Positions 16,401 through 24,323 of a DNA stretch of 45,176 nt are shown here, piece after piece (the stretch's first letter is position 1; the number at the start of each line of letters is the position of its first letter). The DNA is from Falsiroseomonas oryzae (GTDB lineage Bacteria > Pseudomonadota > Alphaproteobacteria > Acetobacterales > Acetobacteraceae): NCBI RefSeq assembly GCF_027856955.1, contig NZ_JAPSMD010000011.1, positions 1-45,176 on the forward strand, written 5' to 3'. The notes under the pieces were generated by a model. That model searched no databases, was not told where the DNA came from, and saw only the letters and a program-made list of their open reading frames with translations. Made by a program: the position numbers and the translations under genes.

Positions 16401-16726
16401 CGGCGCATGCGCCGACCGCCGAGGAGCGCCGGACGGTGCGCGCCATGGCGGGCTTCGGGGTGCCGCAGGAACAGATCGCGACATTCCTCGACATCGATGC
16501 CAAGACGCTGCGCAAGCACTTCCGGGCGGAGCTGGACCGCGGCTCGATCGAGGTGACGACGAAGGTCGCGCAGTCGCTGTTCCGGATGGCGACCGAGGGC
16601 AATAACGTCGCGGCGGCGATCTTCGGGATGAAGGCGCGGGCGGGCTGGCGCGAGAGGCATGGCGTCTCGGTCGGGCCGAGAGAGGACGGGCCTCCTGCGG
16701 TCGTGTGGGAGGCGTCAGCGGCGTAG
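16397..16726 (+). CDS. Phage-type helix-turn-helix protein
   Basis: A 109-residue protein with an HTH at about residues 20-42 (GVPQEQIATFLDIDAKTLRKHFRAEL) and a helical segment VAQSLFRMATEGNNVAAAIFGMKARAGW. Proteins with this pattern occur in alphaproteobacterial prophages beside a DNA methylase and the large terminase, and may act like a small terminase. The exact role is unproven. The GTG start overlaps the methylase-remnant TGA. In another frame just downstream, to 16800, is a short tail NHLSDDELARIAGR that may be the start of the next phage gene. No terminase or capsid genes remain. Confidence 0.6.
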   Translation: MTAHAPTAEERRTVRAMAGFGVPQEQIATFLDIDAKTLRKHFRAELDRGSIEVTTKVAQSLFRMATEGNNVAAAIFGMKARAGWRERHGVSVGPREDGPPAVVWEASAA

Positions 16727-16816
16727 AGCGGGTCAATCACCTCAGCGACGACGAACTCGCGCGCATCGCCGGCCGCGCCCACGACGAGACCGGCCCCTAG
16801 CCACACCGCATCGCAT

Positions 16817-16858
16817 CTGTTCACCACCGAGCAACGACTGTTGCTCGGTGGTGAACAG
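16817..16858. repeat. Perfect 19-bp inverted repeat with 4-base loop
   Basis: CTGTTCACCACCGAGCAAC and its exact reverse complement flank GACT. It lies between the phage remnant (+) and the convergent DUF1328 gene (-). No T-tract follows on either strand. It could be a strong bidirectional hairpin terminator, a mobile-element end or a protein-binding palindrome. Confidence 0.8.
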
Positions 16859-16879
16859 GTCGGTGCCGATTGCGGTGCG

Positions 16880-17071
16880 TCAGGCCGTCGGCCCGCGTCT
16901 CCCGAAGAAGTTCATCACGAGCACCACGACGAAGACCACCAGGAACACCCAGAACAGGATCTGCGCGATACCTGATGCGGTCCCGGCAATGCCGCCAAAG
17001 CCGAGCGCGGCTGCGACGAGAGCGATGACCAGGGCGACGACGGCCCAATACAGCAGATTGCCTGCAGGCAT
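16880..17071 (-). CDS. DUF1328 small membrane protein
   Basis: A 63-residue protein with two hydrophobic helices: [22 protein letters not shown], then a loop [15 protein letters not shown] leading into [15 protein letters not shown]. This is the DUF1328/YtjA pattern, widespread in proteobacteria and often induced by general stress, with no defined biochemical role. GGAGGAGCC immediately precedes the ATG. It appears monocistronic. Confidence 0.88.
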   Translation of the reverse strand: MPAGNLLYWAVVALVIALVAAALGFGGIAGTASGIAQILFWVFLVVFVVVLVMNFFGRRGPTA

Positions 17072-17239
17072 GGCTCCTCCAGAGGTCCAGTGCTGTCGGG
17101 GAGAACGGTCATGTCGCGCCGGCAGTTGCAACGCGCCTGCAACTGTGTTGGCCGACGGCATCGGCCCGCATGACGCGCCGAGCATGGCCGGTGCAGGACG
17201 AGACTTGGCGTTCGAACAAAAATAGAACATCATCGTCCT

Positions 17240-17677
17240 ATGACTGCGCCCGGCCCGATCGACCCGGAGGTCCTCCGCCGCATGCGGGAGGTCCTCGTCA
17301 CCGCCATTGCCACTCGGTCCGCTGCCATCGCCGAAGCCGCCGCCGAGGCGCGCTGCCTCGGACGTGGCCTGCAGCCCGCCCTGCCTGCCAGCACCGTCGA
17401 TGCCGCTGTCGCAGAACTCCTCCAGGCGCTCGGTGCTTTCCAGCCGGCGCCGGAGCCGGTGGAGTTTGAAGGCCAGTGGCTGCATCCCGCCGCACCGCAG
17501 GAGGTGGCCGACACCCTCGCCTACGCCATGCGCTTCGACCGGACCGGCAAGGCACGCCGGACCGGTCACGAGTATGCGGCCCGGCTGGCAGCCGACCAGC
17601 AGGTGCAGCAGCTTACGATGCGCGGCTTCGTCGTGATGCGCCGGCGCGTTTCGCGAAGCTCACCTCCGGGTCCCTAG
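17240..17677 (+). CDS. Hypothetical protein
   Basis: A 145-residue protein I do not recognise. It is alpha-helical and Ala/Arg-rich, with no signal peptide or membrane span. The segment [36 protein letters not shown] (about 93-128) looks like a folded, charged helix pair. Coding-type GC usage and the paired small gene downstream support it. It lies in the scarred region between phage and recombinase remnants, so it may be an accessory or mobile gene. Confidence 0.55.
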   Translation: MTAPGPIDPEVLRRMREVLVTAIATRSAAIAEAAAEARCLGRGLQPALPASTVDAAVAELLQALGAFQPAPEPVEFEGQWLHPAAPQEVADTLAYAMRFDRTGKARRTGHEYAARLAADQQVQQLTMRGFVVMRRRVSRSSPPGP

Positions 17678-17693
17678 CCGCAGAGGCGCGCAG

Positions 17694-17924
17694 GTGGATC
17701 CGGCGCTCACCTTCACGGTCAGCGACCTCGCCGATGACGACGCGGTGCAGCTGCCCTGCGCCTGCCGCGTGCGCACCTTTACCCGCGACCACCTCGCGGC
17801 CCTGGTCGGACGCGACGCGCGGCTTCACCTCCTCGGGCTGCGGCGCGAACTGTGGTGCCGCGATTGCGGCGAAGCACCGTTCGTCGGCCGGCTGGTCTAC
17901 CCGGCGACCATCAGCCAGGCGTAG
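17694..17924 (+). CDS. Small zinc-ribbon-like hypothetical protein
   Basis: A 76-residue protein starting at GTG. Two cysteine pairs, CAC at about residues 22-24 and CRDC at about 55-58, are spaced as in a compact zinc ribbon; between them is a helix with DHLAALVGRDARLHLLGLR. There is no family match I can name. It follows the previous unknown gene by 16 bases and is probably co-transcribed. Confidence 0.5.
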   Translation: MDPALTFTVSDLADDDAVQLPCACRVRTFTRDHLAALVGRDARLHLLGLRRELWCRDCGEAPFVGRLVYPATISQA

Positions 17925-17959
17925 CAGCCCGGCCATGCCGCCGGCGTCCGAGTGGGATG

Positions 17960-18415
17960 CTACGCCCCCTTGCGCAGAGAGCGGACGAACCGCGGTCCGG
18001 CTTCGGCAAAGCCCGTCGCCCGACAGAACGCGTGCAGGGATGCCTCATCCAGGCCGGTCGTCAGTTCCAGCTTGCCGCACCCTGCCGTCCGTGCCGCCTG
18101 GGCGGCGGCCTTGAGCAGCAGCCTGCCGATGCCTCTGCGCCTGTCCTCGATGGCGACCAGGAGTGTCGTGATCTGAGCGGTCGGACGGGCATCGTCGAGC
18201 GTGGGGTACCAGTGCAGGACCACAAGACCGCTCGGCGGCCCCCACTGCGTTGCGATCAACGCGGTCCCTGGCGCATCCCGTATCGCCACCAGCCGCTCGG
18301 CCAGGTCGCGTGCCTCGGCAGCGAGCCCCACAGCAGCGAACAGCTCCAAAAGCCCAGGAGCGTCGATCGGTGCGGCAGCGCGGATCTCCAGGCCGTAGCG
18401 GGTTGTCACGAGCAT
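17960..18415 (-). CDS. GNAT-family N-acetyltransferase
   Basis: A 151-residue acetyl-CoA-dependent N-acetyltransferase. The pyrophosphate-binding motif A is EDRRRGIGRLLLKAAAQAAR (R-x-x-G-I/x-G at about 90-95), after the beta strand AQITTLLVAI. The C-terminal part ASLHAFCRATGFAEAGPRFV is the usual strand/helix with a conserved F-Y/x-GF-type end. The substrate is unknown. Although it borders the arsenic island, the family is too broad to call it ArsN. Confidence 0.75.
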   Translation of the reverse strand: MLVTTRYGLEIRAAAPIDAPGLLELFAAVGLAAEARDLAERLVAIRDAPGTALIATQWGPPSGLVVLHWYPTLDDARPTAQITTLLVAIEDRRRGIGRLLLKAAAQAARTAGCGKLELTTGLDEASLHAFCRATGFAEAGPRFVRSLRKGA

Positions 18416-18473
18416 GATCCGGTTGCTGGGACAGGCTGGGGATGGTCGCCCGGGTGGTCAACGGCGCAGGCGG

Positions 18474-18777
18474 CTAGCCGGTGCCGCGCAGCACCCGCGC
18501 CACCGTCGTGTGCGTCCAGTCCGCACCGCCGCGCGGCGTGGGCACGCCGAGGGCGGTGAGCACGCGCGCCAGCTCCGCGTAGCCGGCGATCGTCCTTGCC
18601 GGAGGCGACGTCGGAATACTCGGCGACCAGAAGCCAGCCGTGGCTGGCGACGAAGGCCTGGACGGAGGCGCCCTGCGCCTCCATCCTGAGCCCGCTCTGC
18701 CCCTGTTCCGCGGTCGAGACCCGGTAGAGCCCGACCGCGTGGCGTGGGACACCCCTGCCCTGCCGGTCAGCCGGCAT
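18474..18777 (-). pseudogene. Broken serine recombinase (resolvase family)
   Basis: The N-terminal catalytic start is clear (GLYRVSTAEQGQSGLRMEAQ, containing the Y-x-R-V-S active serine), then FVASHGWLLVAEYSDVASGKDD. The frame breaks near 18598, and a second frame supplies only a C-terminal piece (AELARVLTALGVPTPRGG, DWTHTTVARVLRG) ending at 18474. The intervening catalytic region is deleted. It cannot make active recombinase and marks past mobile-element activity at the edge of the arsenic island. Confidence 0.75.
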
Positions 18778-18884
18778 CGGCGATACGGTAGATGCTGCAA
18801 GAGCCCGTCGCGCCCTTCCTGTCCGGGCCGACCTGGCGCATGCAACCACGCTAGCCTCCCCATCCGGCGGACCGGAGGCGCCCG

Positions 18885-19322
18885 TCACCCCGCGCAGCAA
18901 TCGCCCGCCTGACAGCAACTGCTCGCCGGCCTCGCATCGCCGACCATCCGCGATGCCGCCATCAGCCCCGCCTGGACGATCAGACGCTCGGGCACCTCCT
19001 CATAGACCGTGCCCCCGAGTTCCGTTGTCCGGCACTCGGCATCGCCGCAGACGGAGCAGCACTGACTGCTCCCGCTCTGCGCGCCGAGCCATTCCTCCAA
19101 GGACTTGCCGCCGATCCAGATCCGGTTGGACTCGCCTGGCGCTGCACGGAAGGTCGTCTCGTCAAGTTCCTTGACAGTCAGCACCGGCTCGATGCCGAGC
19201 GGGCCAAGCGCGCTGCGCAGCGTCGCAACAGCGCGCAGGAGCTGGCCCTGCGTGCCGTCGCAGCGTGGGCAGGTCGCACCCTCCGTCACCAGCCTTTGCC
19301 AGACGATAGGAAGTGGAGCCAT
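18885..19322 (-). CDS. Cysteine-rich DUF2703-type protein of the ars cluster
   Basis: About 145 residues and likely cytoplasmic. It begins PLPIVWQRLVTEGATCPRCDGT, the DUF2703 opening with a CxxC after the first strand, and continues with ELDETTFRAAPGESNRIWIGGKSLEEWL. Three further cysteine clusters follow: QCCSVCGDAEC, SSCC, and DCC at the very end. DUF2703 proteins are recurrent in arsenic operons but have no proven role. The vicinal cysteines could bind trivalent arsenic, and I infer a possible stand-in for the missing ArsD chaperone. It is the last gene of the minus-strand arm, 65 bases after arsA. Confidence 0.75.
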   Translation of the reverse strand: MAPLPIVWQRLVTEGATCPRCDGTQGQLLRAVATLRSALGPLGIEPVLTVKELDETTFRAAPGESNRIWIGGKSLEEWLGAQSGSSQCCSVCGDAECRTTELGGTVYEEVPERLIVQAGLMAASRMVGDARPASSCCQAGDCCAG

Positions 19323-19387
19323 GGCGATCCTCACCCTTCCATTCGGCGGCATTCGTCATGCCGCCAGCAGCAGCCAAGCCGAAACCC

Positions 19388-21151
19388 CTACGCCACGAGG
19401 CGCTGGAGAGCGGCCAGACCGACCGGTGCCTCGGCCTGCCAGGGCAACAGGAACAGCCGCTGCGCGAGGCCGCTCTCGATCCGCTGGACCTGGGCTCGCT
19501 CGCCTGCCATCCGCAGGCGAAGCAGCGGATACGACGCGCCGCTGCCGGAGAGCGCGCGATTGACCACCCAGGCATAGGGCTCGATGCGCGCGCGCCGCAG
19601 GTCCTCCTGCAGCGCCGCCGCTTCCGAGACAGGCGTCGTCTCGGCAAGAGTGACGAGCAGGACCTGCGTGTGTTCCGGGTCCTGCAGCCGCATGAGCGGT
19701 GTGACGATGCGTCCTGCACCAGTCGCCGGCTCGAGGTTGCGCGTCAACTGGCGATGATAGGCGCCGGTCGCATCCATCAGCAGCACTGTGTGGCCGGTCG
19801 GCGCCGTATCCAGCACCACGAAGCTGCTGCGCGCCTCGGCGACGATGCGCGAGAAGGCATGGAAAACCGCAACTTCCTCAGTGCAGGGGGAGCGCAGGTC
19901 CTCCCGCAGCAGCGCGCGCCCGGCCTCGTCCAGGTTCCGGCCGCGGGTCTCCATGGTCTTCGCGACGTAGCGGTCGGTCTCGATCTTCGGGTCGATGCGG
20001 TCGACGCGCAGGCCCGGCATCTCGCCGCCCAGCGTCATCGCGAGATGCGCTGCCGGATCGGTCGTGCTGAGGTGCACCGCATGGCCGCGGGCCACCAGGC
20101 CGACGGCCACCGCCGCGGCGATCGTCGTCTTGCCGACGCCGCCCTTGCCCATGACCATCACGAGGCCATGCCCGCGCGCGGCGAGGCCATCCACCAGGGC
20201 ATCCAGGCCGGGCACGCGTGGCGTCGCAACCCCGCCAAGCGGTGTCGCGAGGCCAGCCGGCTCCGCTTCCGGCCGCAGCAGTGCCCGCAGGGCCGGTAGG
20301 CCGACCATGTCGAAACCGCGCAGCGGCACGTCGTCCCGCGGCAGTCTGCGCAGCGCCTCGGGCATGTCCGCGAGCGCCGCCTGTCCGGTCCGCTCGATCG
20401 TCTGCGCCACCGGGTCGTCCGCCTGGCTGGCGCGAAAGACTCCGTTGACCACGAGCGTCTGGTTGGCGAGGCCGAGTGCTCCGAGCTCGCCCGCGCTCCT
20501 CGCCGCTTCGGCAAGCGCGGCGCGGTCCGGCCGGGTCACGAGGACGATCACGGTCGTCCCGGCATCCCCGAGCGCCTCCATCGCCGCGCGGAAACGCTGC
20601 TCCTGCGTCTTGAGCCCCGAATGCGGGCCAAGGCAGGAGGCACCGGCCTCATTCGCCTCAAGGAAGCCCGTCCAGGCGGCCGGCAGGCTCAGGAGCCGCA
20701 GCGTGTGCCCGGTCGGCGCCGTGTCGAACAGGACGTGGTCGAAGCCGGGCACGCCGCCGGCGAGCAGGGCGGCAAATTCGTCGAAGGCTGCGACTTCGGT
20801 GGTACAGGCACCGGAGAGCTGTTCGCGCACGGTTGCGCGCTCGGTCTCGGTCGCGCTCTCCATCTGGGCCAGTACGCGGGCGCGATAGGCCTCGGCCGCG
20901 GCCTCGGGGTCGATGTTCATCGCCTCGAGCCCGGCGACACCGGTCACCGGCCGAGGGGCGTCGGACAGCGCAACGCCCAGCATCTCATCGAGGTTGGACG
21001 CAGGGTCGGTGCTGATCAGCAGGATGCGCTTGCCGGCCTCGGCCAGTGCGATCGCGGAGGCGCAGGCGATCGAGGTCTTTCCCACCCCGCCCTTGCCGGT
21101 GAAGAACAGGCAGCGCGGCGGTGCGGCGAGGAAGGACGGCAGGTCAGCCAC
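19388..21151 (-). CDS. arsA: Arsenite-transporting ATPase ArsA
   Basis: A 587-residue soluble ATPase that energises arsenite efflux. It has the duplicated A1-A2 architecture: P-loops GKGGVGKTSIA (about 19-29) and GKGGVGKTTIAA in the second half (about 330), each followed by STDPA and by the DTAPTGHTLRLL / DTAPTGHTVLLM signal sequences. The metal-site cysteines lie in GACTTEVAAFDEF and SPCTEEVAVFHAF. The GTG start at 21151 overlaps the AhpD-like gene by 8 bases. ArsA normally docks on ArsB and receives As(III) from ArsD. Here the only efflux pump is Acr3 and no ArsD is visible. Confidence 0.93.
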   Translation of the reverse strand: MADLPSFLAAPPRCLFFTGKGGVGKTSIACASAIALAEAGKRILLISTDPASNLDEMLGVALSDAPRPVTGVAGLEAMNIDPEAAAEAYRARVLAQMESATETERATVREQLSGACTTEVAAFDEFAALLAGGVPGFDHVLFDTAPTGHTLRLLSLPAAWTGFLEANEAGASCLGPHSGLKTQEQRFRAAMEALGDAGTTVIVLVTRPDRAALAEAARSAGELGALGLANQTLVVNGVFRASQADDPVAQTIERTGQAALADMPEALRRLPRDDVPLRGFDMVGLPALRALLRPEAEPAGLATPLGGVATPRVPGLDALVDGLAARGHGLVMVMGKGGVGKTTIAAAVAVGLVARGHAVHLSTTDPAAHLAMTLGGEMPGLRVDRIDPKIETDRYVAKTMETRGRNLDEAGRALLREDLRSPCTEEVAVFHAFSRIVAEARSSFVVLDTAPTGHTVLLMDATGAYHRQLTRNLEPATGAGRIVTPLMRLQDPEHTQVLLVTLAETTPVSEAAALQEDLRRARIEPYAWVVNRALSGSGASYPLLRLRMAGERAQVQRIESGLAQRLFLLPWQAEAPVGLAALQRLVA

Positions 21152-21497
21152 CGGCGGCGCCCGCCATCTGGTCGTAGGCGCGCAGCGCGTCTGCGCCATA
21201 CACCGCCGCCGGGCCGCCGCCCATGTAGAGCGCAACGGCGACCGTCTCCGCGACCTCCTTCCGGGTCGCGCCGTGCTTGAGCGCGGCGCGGGTGTGGTAG
21301 GCGACGCAGCCGTCGCAATGCGTCGCGATGCCGATGGCGAGCGCCATGAGCTCTTTCGTCTTGGTATCGAGCGCGCCGGCAGCGGTCGCCGCCGCTCCCA
21401 GCGCGCCGAAGCTCTTCATCACCTCAGGGGCAGCGCGCGCGATCAGCGCAGCACCCTGCGCCACCGTCTCCGCCCGGTCCTTGAAGTCGGTCGTCAT
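21144..21497 (-). CDS. Carboxymuconolactone decarboxylase/AhpD-like protein
   Basis: A 117-residue all-helical protein with the AhpD-type redox motif at HCDGCVAYHTRAALKHGATRKEVAE (CxxC plus downstream His). Typical enzymes are homo-oligomeric thiol peroxidase partners or decarboxylases. Family members with this motif recur in arsenic clusters, where a thiol-disulfide role is plausible. It sits between the thiolase and arsA, overlapping arsA, so co-expression is expected. Confidence 0.85.
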   Translation of the reverse strand: MTTDFKDRAETVAQGAALIARAAPEVMKSFGALGAAATAAGALDTKTKELMALAIGIATHCDGCVAYHTRAALKHGATRKEVAETVAVALYMGGGPAAVYGADALRAYDQMAGAAGG

Positions 21498-21515
21498 GCG
21501 TCGGTCTCCCGCCGA

Positions 21516-22700
21516 TCAGAGCCTTTCGAGGCAAAGGGCGATGCCCTGACCGCCGCCGATGCAGAGGGTGACGAGCCCGCGCCTCTGGCCCGCACGCGCC
21601 ATCCCGTGCAGCAGCCGGGTGGTGAGCACCGCGCCGCTCGCGCCGATCGGGTGGCCGTGCGCGATGGCGCCGCCCTCGGGGTTCACGGCGTCCTCCTTGA
21701 GGCCGGTCTCGCGCATCACCGCGATGGCAATGGCGGCGAACGCCTCGTTGATCTCGGCGCGCTCGATGTCGGCGGCGCTCCAGCCTGCGCGCGCCAGGGC
21801 GCGCTGCACGGCCGGCACGGGGCCAAGGCCGAACATGCCCGGTTCGACCGCGCCGACGCCGGCGGAGACGAGACGCGCCACCGGCTTCAGGCCGAGCCGC
21901 TCGGCGGCGCCGCGCTCGGCCACCACCATGGCTGCGGCGCCGGTGTTCAGGCCGGGTGCATTACCCGCCGTGATCGTGCCGTCCTTTCGGAAGGCCGGGC
22001 GCAGCTTCGCCAGCGTCTCGGCGGTGGTGTCGGGGCGGTTGTGCTCATCCTTCGCGAAGGCGACAGGCCCCTTGCGGCCCTTGACCTCGACCGGCGCGAT
22101 CTCGGCGGCGAACAATCCCGCCGCCTGCGCGGCCGAGAAGTTCGTTTGCGACCGCAGGGCCCAGGCGTCCTGCTCCTCGCGCGAGACCTGGCACTTCGTC
22201 ACCAGGTCCTCGGTGTGCCAGCCCGAATGCTGGCTGGAGAAGGCGTCGTTCAGGCCATCGTACAGCATGCTGTCGATGATCTGGCCGTCGCCCATGCGCA
22301 TGCCCCAGCGGCCGTTTGGCAGCAGGTAGGGCGCCCGGTCCATGTTCTCCATGCCGCCGGCGATCATCACCTCGGCCTCGCCGAGGCGGATCTCCTGTGC
22401 AGCAGAGGCGATCGCCTGGGCGCCCGAGCCGCAGACGCGGTTCACCGTGAGAGCCGGCGCCGAGACCGGGATTCCAGCGCCGATCGCCGCCTGGCGCGCT
22501 GGGTTCATCTTGTTGCCGGCCTGGATGACGTTGCCCATCACCACGCCATCCACCCTAGCCGGATCGAGCCCCGCGCGCTCCATCGCGGCACGTATGGCGA
22601 CCGCTCCAAGCTCAGTCGACGGCGTGTCCTTCAGTGTGCCGGCGAAGGTGCCGATTGCGGTCCGCACCGGGGCGCAGATGACGATGTCGCGGTCAGCCAT
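21516..22700 (-). CDS. Acetyl-CoA C-acetyltransferase (thiolase)
   Basis: A 394-residue thiolase with nucleophile Cys90 in NRVCGSGAQAIASA, GHPIGASG holding the catalytic histidine, and the C-terminal CIGGGQG with the second active cysteine. It condenses two acetyl-CoA or cleaves acetoacetyl-CoA in the cytoplasm. It is the first gene of the minus arm, divergent from arsR, with the AhpD-like gene 18 bases after it. Its place in an arsenic operon is unexplained: it may be metabolic hitch-hiking or relate to turnover of an arsenic-sensitive CoA pathway. Confidence 0.9.
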   Translation of the reverse strand: MADRDIVICAPVRTAIGTFAGTLKDTPSTELGAVAIRAAMERAGLDPARVDGVVMGNVIQAGNKMNPARQAAIGAGIPVSAPALTVNRVCGSGAQAIASAAQEIRLGEAEVMIAGGMENMDRAPYLLPNGRWGMRMGDGQIIDSMLYDGLNDAFSSQHSGWHTEDLVTKCQVSREEQDAWALRSQTNFSAAQAAGLFAAEIAPVEVKGRKGPVAFAKDEHNRPDTTAETLAKLRPAFRKDGTITAGNAPGLNTGAAAMVVAERGAAERLGLKPVARLVSAGVGAVEPGMFGLGPVPAVQRALARAGWSAADIERAEINEAFAAIAIAVMRETGLKEDAVNPEGGAIAHGHPIGASGAVLTTRLLHGMARAGQRRGLVTLCIGGGQGIALCLERL

Positions 22701-22811
22701 GGGGATTCTCCTATCTGCCACCGCATTGCGGCTGCACGAAAACTGCGGCCGCGGGACCCAATGCGCCTTGCGACGCGTCAAGTCCGCGTCTGCTGACGTT
22801 GTCACATTTCA

Positions 22812-22835
22812 ATATGTCGGGCAATCTGGATATAT
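22812..22835. promoter_or_regulatory. Likely ArsR operator in the divergent ars promoter
   Basis: ATATGTC-N10-GATATAT is a near-perfect AT-rich dyad in very GC-rich surroundings and overlaps the arsR start codon. It lies in the 133-base gap between the divergent thiolase and arsR genes and is positioned for autorepression. The rest of the gap contains no clear sigma-70 boxes. Confidence 0.45.
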
Positions 22836-23190
22836 GGACGCGCGATACCTCATCGATGCCTTCGGGGCCTTGGCACAGGACACCCGGCTCCAGGCCTTCC
22901 GCCTGTTGCTCAACGTCGGCCCCGATGGGCTTCCGGCCGGCGAGGTAGCCCGCCGCCTCGGCACGCCGCACAACACCATGTCGACGCACTTGGCGATCCT
23001 GTCGCGGGCCGGACTGGCGCGGTCCCGGCGGGAGAGCCGGCAGGTCATCTACACGGTGGACCTTGAGACTGTGCGCGGCCTCGTCGCCTTCCTGGTGCAG
23101 GAATGCTGCGGGGGGCAGCCGGAGCGCTGCGCGGCGCTGCTCGACGCCCTCATGCCCGCATCGTCCTGCCAGCCAGGCTGCGCAGCATGA
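22834..23190 (+). CDS. arsR: ArsR-family metalloregulator
   Basis: A 118-residue winged-helix repressor. The HTH is at about residues 33-58 ([25 protein letters not shown]) and the wing is [21 protein letters not shown]-terminal cysteine cluster ECCGG...RC (about 91-99) with a second SSCQPGC at the end is the likely As(III) site. The absence of the helix-3 CVC motif fits the group with C-terminal cysteines. It should repress both ars arms and release on As(III)/Sb(III). The start is set at ATG 22834; the frame remains open upstream but that sequence is the intergenic promoter. ATGA overlap couples it to acr3. Confidence 0.9.
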   Translation: MDARYLIDAFGALAQDTRLQAFRLLLNVGPDGLPAGEVARRLGTPHNTMSTHLAILSRAGLARSRRESRQVIYTVDLETVRGLVAFLVQECCGGQPERCAALLDALMPASSCQPGCAA

Positions 23191-24260
23191 GCGCGGTGAC
23201 GGAGGCCGCGCCGCGGCGCCTGTCCTTCCTCGATCGCTGGCTGACGCTCTGGATCTTCGCGGCCATGGCGTTGGGGGTGGCGCTCGGCGCCTTCGTGCCG
23301 GGGCTGCCGGCCGCGCTCGACAGCGCCTCGGTGGGCGGTACCAACATCGTGATCGCCGTCGGGCTGATCCTGATGATGTATCCGCCGCTCGCGCGCGTCC
23401 GCTACGAGGCGCTGCCCGAGGTCTTCGCCGACCGGCGGGTCCTGCTGCTCTCCCTGGTGCAGAACTGGGTGATCGGGCCCGTGCTGATGTTCGCGCTGGC
23501 CGTGCTCTTCCTCTCCGACCGGCCGGAATACATGACCGGCCTGATCCTGATCGGGCTGGCGCGCTGCATCGCCATGGTGATCATCTGGAACCAGCTGGCG
23601 CGCGGCGACAACCAGTACGTGGCGGGGCTCGTCGCCTTCAACAGCGTGTTCCAGCTGCTGTTCTTCGGCGTCTACGCCTGGTTCTTCCTGGCGGTGCTGC
23701 CGCCGCTGGTCGGGCTCGAAGGCCGGGTGGTGGACGTGTCCTTCGCCACCATCGCGGGCGCGGTGCTGCTGTATCTCGGCGTGCCCTTCGCGGCGGGCTT
23801 CCTGACGCGGCGCGTCATGATCGCGCGGCGCGGGGAGGGCTGGTACCGCCAGCGCTTCCTGGCGCGCATCGCGCCAGTGACGCTGGCGGCGCTGCTGTTC
23901 ACCATCGTGGCGATGTTCGCGCTGAAGGGCGGCGAGGTGCTGCGGCTGCCGCTCGATGCCCTGCGCATCGCGGTGCCGCTCGCGATCTACTTCGTGGTCA
24001 TGTTCCTGGTCAGCTTCTCGATGGGCAGGCTGATCGAGGCGGATTATCCGCGCACGACGGCGATCGCCTTCACCGCCGCGTCGAACAACTTCGAGCTCGC
24101 GATTGCTGTGGCCATCGCCGCCTTCGGCCTCGCCTCGCCAGTGGCCTTCGCGACGGTGATCGGGCCGCTGGTCGAGGTTCCGGTGCTGATCCTGCTGGTG
24201 GGCGTGGCGCTGCGGCTCGGGGAGCGATGGTTCGGACTGCCGGCCGCGGAGGCGCGCTAG
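23187..24260 (+). CDS. acr3: Arsenite efflux transporter Acr3
   Basis: A 357-residue inner-membrane arsenite/proton antiporter with about ten hydrophobic segments. Conserved elements are [16 protein letters not shown], the essential cysteine in [22 protein letters not shown], and the late signature [20 protein letters not shown]. It exports As(OH)3. Its gene overlaps arsR by ATGA. The presence of arsA on the opposite arm raises the possibility of an ArsA-assisted Acr3. Confidence 0.95.
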   Translation: MSAVTEAAPRRLSFLDRWLTLWIFAAMALGVALGAFVPGLPAALDSASVGGTNIVIAVGLILMMYPPLARVRYEALPEVFADRRVLLLSLVQNWVIGPVLMFALAVLFLSDRPEYMTGLILIGLARCIAMVIIWNQLARGDNQYVAGLVAFNSVFQLLFFGVYAWFFLAVLPPLVGLEGRVVDVSFATIAGAVLLYLGVPFAAGFLTRRVMIARRGEGWYRQRFLARIAPVTLAALLFTIVAMFALKGGEVLRLPLDALRIAVPLAIYFVVMFLVSFSMGRLIEADYPRTTAIAFTAASNNFELAIAVAIAAFGLASPVAFATVIGPLVEVPVLILLVGVALRLGERWFGLPAAEAR

Positions 24261-24300
24261 GCCGAGCGGGCCTGTCATCGAAGCTTCACTGGCCTGATTT

Positions 24301-24323
24301 TATAATTCGATTATCATTGAATT
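24301..24323 (+). promoter_or_regulatory. Promoter/operator of the arsR-arsC fusion
   Basis: A perfect TATAAT (24301-24306) is followed by the dyad AATTC-N10-GAATT (24304-24323) that ends directly before the ATG. A weak -35 (TCGAAG, 24278-24283) is 17 bases upstream. The start codon would be about 11 bases from the transcription start. An ArsR bound here would block polymerase directly. Confidence 0.6.

Noticed and set aside
23049-24278. Minus-strand frame opposite acr3
   Set aside because: His/Gln/Arg-rich antisense shadow of a transporter; no motif.
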